Assembly (NCBI GenBank): GCA_018712515.1 | Contig: DVGW01000041.1 | Span: 1-35,497 of the forward strand | DNA length: 35,497 nucleotides | Direction: 5' to 3' | DNA from: Aphodovivens avicola | Lineage (GTDB): Bacteria > Actinomycetota > Coriobacteriia > Coriobacteriales > Eggerthellaceae | The notes under the pieces: generated by a model | Database searches by the model: none | Told to the model about the DNA's origin: nothing | What the model saw: the letters and a program-made list of their open reading frames with translations, nothing else | Shown: piece by piece, positions 32,780-35,497 of the stretch | How the letters are laid out: every line of letters starts with the position of its first letter | Position numbering within the stretch: the first letter of the stretch is position 1 | Made by a program: the position numbers and the translations under genes

Positions 32780-34055
32780 AAACGCCCGCGTCATCGATCC
32801 CCAGGTCGATCTCGACGAGGTCTGCGACATCCTCATCCGCGACGGCCGCGTCGTGGAGGTCGGACACGATCTCGAGATGCCCAAGGGCGTCGAGCGCGAC
32901 CTGTCCGGCAAGATCCTCGTGCCCGGCCTCGTCGACATTCACGTCCACCTGCGCGACCCCGGCCTGGAGCAGAAGGAGGACATCGCCTCGGGCACCCGCG
33001 CCGCCGCGCATGGCGGCTTCACGACGGTCGCCTGCATGCCCAACACCAAGCCCACCATCGACAACGGCCAGATCGTCGAGTACGTGAAGAGCCGCGCGGC
33101 CGAGGCGGGGAAGTGCCGTGTCGAGGTCGTCGGCGCCTGCACGCAGGGCCTCAAGGGCGAGACCCTCTCCGAGATGGGCGACATGGTCGCGCACGGCGCC
33201 TGCGCGTTCACCGACGACGGGCGCGGCGTCCAGGACAGCGGCATGATGCGCCGCGTCATGGACTACGCCAAGCAGTTCGACCGCGTCGTCATGAGCCACT
33301 GCCAGGACGAGGGCCTCGTCGGCGCCGGCCAGGTCAACGAGGGCGCCGCGTCCACGCGCCTGGGGCTTTTGGGCTGGCCCGCCGAGGGCGAGGAGATCCA
33401 GATCGCCCGCGACATCGCTGTCTGCCGCCTCACCGGCTGCGCGCTGCACATCCAGCATCTGAGCACCGCCCGCGGCCTGGACATGGTGCGCGCCGCCAAG
33501 GCCGAGGGCCTTCCGGTCACCTGCGAGGTGACCCCGCACCACCTCCTGCTCTGCGAGGACGACATCGGCCAGGACTACAACACCAGCTTCAAGGTGAACC
33601 CGCCGCTGCGCACGCGCGGCGATTGCGAGGCGCTCATCCAGGGCGTCGCGGACGGCACGGTCGACGCGATCGTCACCGACCACGCCCCGCACTGCAAGTT
33701 CGAGAAGGACCGCGAGTTCGAGCTCGCCCCGTTCGGCATGACGGGCATCGAGACCTCGCTCGGCCTCGTCCTCACGCACCTCGTGAAAGCCGGCGTCATC
33801 GACTGGAACCGCACAGTCGAGCTGATGGCCGTCAACCCGCGCCGCATCATCCGCGCCGAGCGCGTTGCGGTCGAGCCCGGCAGCGTTGCGGACTTCACGG
33901 TCATCGATCCCTCCGTCGAATGGACGGTCGAGGTGGAGGACTTCGAGTCGAAGGCCCAGAACTCCGCGTTCATCGGATGGGAGCTTACGGGCCGCGCCAC
34001 GGACGTCTACGTCGGCGGCTACGCCACCATGGAGGAAGGAGCTATCGTTGAGTAA
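32763..34055 (+). CDS. pyrC: Dihydroorotase
   Basis: A 430-residue zinc hydrolase of the amidohydrolase superfamily that cyclises carbamoyl aspartate to dihydroorotate. The metal motif DIHVHLRDPG and the later DHAPH motif are conserved; a TPHHLLL segment supplies another metal histidine. AGGAGG lies 8 bases before the ATG inside pyrB, and the stop overlaps the TTG start of carA by 8 bases. The length and DIHVHLRDPG motif fit the class I type. Confidence 0.96.
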   Translation: MALMLRNARVIDPQVDLDEVCDILIRDGRVVEVGHDLEMPKGVERDLSGKILVPGLVDIHVHLRDPGLEQKEDIASGTRAAAHGGFTTVACMPNTKPTIDNGQIVEYVKSRAAEAGKCRVEVVGACTQGLKGETLSEMGDMVAHGACAFTDDGRGVQDSGMMRRVMDYAKQFDRVVMSHCQDEGLVGAGQVNEGAASTRLGLLGWPAEGEEIQIARDIAVCRLTGCALHIQHLSTARGLDMVRAAKAEGLPVTCEVTPHHLLLCEDDIGQDYNTSFKVNPPLRTRGDCEALIQGVADGTVDAIVTDHAPHCKFEKDREFELAPFGMTGIETSLGLVLTHLVKAGVIDWNRTVELMAVNPRRIIRAERVAVEPGSVADFTVIDPSVEWTVEVEDFESKAQNSAFIGWELTGRATDVYVGGYATMEEGAIVE

Positions 34056-35418
34056 CCTAAGCGACAAGCTCCTCCAGGCCACGTCCAAACCGCAGGCGCG
34101 TCCTGCGATGCTCGTCTTGGAGGACGGCGCGGCGTTTTCGGGCACCGCGTGCGCGGCCGAGGGCGAGGCGTTCGGCGAGATCTGCTTCAACACCTCCCTG
34201 GAGGGGTACCTCGAGGTCATCACCGATCCCTCGTATGCCGGGCAGATCATCACGATGACATACCCGCAGATCGGCAACTACGGCGTCAACCTCGAGGACG
34301 TGCAAAGCGCCAAGCCCGCCTGCCGCGGCCTCGTCGTGCGCGACATGTGCCAGGAGCCGAGCAACTGGCGCTGCGACGTCCCGCTGCCCCGGTTCCTCGA
34401 GGACAACGGCATCATCGCCATCGAGGGAGTCGACACGCGCGCCCTCGTGCGCCATGTGCGCGACGCCGGCGCCCAGCGCGCGGTGATCTCCACCGTCGAC
34501 ACCGACGTCGAAAGCCTTCTCGCGAAGGTGCGGGCCAGCGCCTCGATCGTCGGCGAGAACCTCGCCGCCACCGTATCCTGCGATGCCGTGCACCCCTTCG
34601 ACGCGGCGTCCTTGCCCGCGTCGCAGGCTTTCGCCATCGCCGCGCCTGAAGGCGCCAAGCACAAGGTCGTCGCCTACGACTGCGGCGCGAAGCTGTCGAT
34701 CCTTCAAAACCTCGTCCGCTGCGGCTGCGAACTCACGGTCGTTCCGTGGAACACGCCCGCCGAGGACGTGCTGGCCATGGAGCCCGACGGCGTGTTCCTG
34801 TCCAACGGACCGGGCGATCCCGACGCCGTCAGCGGCACCTACACCCAGGTCGAGAAGCTGCTCGGCAAGCTGCCCATGTTCGGCATCTGCCTGGGGCATC
34901 AGATGATCGGCAAGGCCGCCGGAGCCCAGATCGAGAAGCTCAAGTTCGGCCATCGCGGCGGCAACCACCCCGTGATGAACCTGCTCACCGGCCGCGTGGA
35001 GATCACCGCCCAGAACCACGGCTTCGGGATCCTGTTCCCCAGCCTCGGCGCGCTGATCCCCGAGCTCTCCGACGGCGTCGCCGAGCACCCCGCCGACGGC
35101 GACCTGCGCTTCTGGGTGCGCCGCGGCGTCGCCCCCGTCGTCGACAACCCGCGCTTCGGGCGCATCCGCCTCACGCACGTCAACCTCAACGACGGCACGG
35201 CCGAGGGCGTCGCCTTCCTCGACATCCCCGCGTTCTGCGTCCAGTACCACCCCGAGGCGTCGCCGGGACCCACCGACGCGCATTACCTGTTCACCGCGTT
35301 CAGCCGCCTGATGGACGGCCGCGACGACTATCTGGATATCGACATCGCCGCCGACCGCCTGGCGGGCTGGAGGTTCGGCTCCGCCCCGGCGAAGGCCGCT
35401 TCCGGCGGGGAGGAGTAG
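34048..35418 (+). CDS. carA: Carbamoyl-phosphate synthase small (glutaminase) subunit, with an insertion
   Basis: A 456-residue glutamine amidotransferase subunit that feeds ammonia to CarB. The catalytic cysteine lies in FGICLGHQ, and the histidine and glutamate are in QYHPEASPGP. It is longer than the usual 360-380 residues: the N-terminus carries about 20 extra residues, a tail of about 30 residues follows the normal end, and about 40 residues are inserted between AQNHGFGI and LTHVNLNDG (including ELSDGVAEHPADGDLRFWV). The start is a TTG at 34048 with GGAGGAAGGA immediately upstream. The insertion recalls CarA of other Eggerthellaceae (from memory). Confidence 0.94.
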   Translation: MSNLSDKLLQATSKPQARPAMLVLEDGAAFSGTACAAEGEAFGEICFNTSLEGYLEVITDPSYAGQIITMTYPQIGNYGVNLEDVQSAKPACRGLVVRDMCQEPSNWRCDVPLPRFLEDNGIIAIEGVDTRALVRHVRDAGAQRAVISTVDTDVESLLAKVRASASIVGENLAATVSCDAVHPFDAASLPASQAFAIAAPEGAKHKVVAYDCGAKLSILQNLVRCGCELTVVPWNTPAEDVLAMEPDGVFLSNGPGDPDAVSGTYTQVEKLLGKLPMFGICLGHQMIGKAAGAQIEKLKFGHRGGNHPVMNLLTGRVEITAQNHGFGILFPSLGALIPELSDGVAEHPADGDLRFWVRRGVAPVVDNPRFGRIRLTHVNLNDGTAEGVAFLDIPAFCVQYHPEASPGPTDAHYLFTAFSRLMDGRDDYLDIDIAADRLAGWRFGSAPAKAASGGEE

Positions 35419-35420
35419 AC

Positions 35421-35497
35421 ATGCCCAAGCGCGAAGACATCAAAAGCATCCTCGTCATCGGCTCCGGCCCCATCGTCATCGGCCAGGCCTGCGAGTT
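35421..35497 (+). CDS. carB: Carbamoyl-phosphate synthase large subunit, 5' end only
   Basis: The ATG at 35421, two bases after the carA stop and behind GGGGAGGAG, begins MPKREDIKSILVIGSGPIVI, the characteristic CarB N-terminus with its ATP-binding glycine motif. Only 25 complete codons are inside the window. Confidence 0.92.
   Translation, partial: MPKREDIKSILVIGSGPIVIGQACE

Overview
The window is 35.5 kb of high-GC, gene-dense DNA and looks chromosomal. Gene content (2-oxoacid:ferredoxin oxidoreductase, AMP-forming acyl-CoA synthetases, selenocysteine-dependent membrane formate dehydrogenase, AmmeMemoRadiSam genes, a kinase beside a small HTH protein) together with strong GC-rich codon bias and frequent GTG/TTG starts suggests an anaerobic gut-type actinobacterium of the Coriobacteriia, most likely Eggerthellaceae. 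The genus cannot be told from the sequence alone.

Layout. (1) 1-77: tRNA-Gly(GCC) on the minus strand. (2) 277-8828: a metabolic block in which two similar cassettes, each an XRE-cupin regulator followed by an AMP-forming acyl-CoA synthetase, bracket a P-loop ATPase gene and a four-subunit 2-oxoacid:ferredoxin oxidoreductase. The likely role is interconversion of 2-oxoacids, acyl-CoAs and carboxylic acids with ferredoxin. Palindromic repeats lie between the second-cassette genes. (3) 9004-13218: a zinc-ribbon protein, a DUF5067 lipoprotein, then a small HTH protein, a small membrane protein, a membrane-anchored Ser/Thr kinase and a membrane protein with a long soluble tail. (4) 13336-15708: an amrB-amrA-amrS (Memo/AMMECR1/radical SAM) operon. 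(5) 15782-30905: a nearly complete selenium island containing tRNA-Sec (selC), selB and selA (minus strand), a class V aminotransferase/cysteine desulfurase, yedF, a DUF3343 Se/S carrier-like gene, selD (minus strand, itself read through a UGA), formate dehydrogenase-N type fdnG (UGA at codon 200), fdnH, fdnI, then fdhE (frameshifted as given) and fdhD. (6) 30994-35497: a pyrimidine operon, pyrR-pyrB-pyrC-carA-carB (carB cut by the window edge), behind a clear promoter and an apparent PyrR-type attenuator.

How it fits together: the selenium genes supply the selenium donor (selenophosphate from SelD; sulfur/selenium handling by the desulfurase, YedF and DUF3343), charge tRNA-Sec (SelA on selC), deliver it at UGA codons (SelB), and the main visible client is the adjacent formate dehydrogenase, whose insertion and maturation need FdhE and FdhD. 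SelD is a second client, so its own synthesis depends on the pathway.

The most notable points are the clustering of the whole Sec machinery with its client enzyme, two UGA-containing genes that routine gene calling would split or truncate, a probable one-base lesion in fdhE, an FdhD whose usual CxxC appears as CxxS, the duplicated regulator/synthetase cassettes, several strong palindromes, and the uncharacterised kinase and AmmeMemoRadiSam loci.
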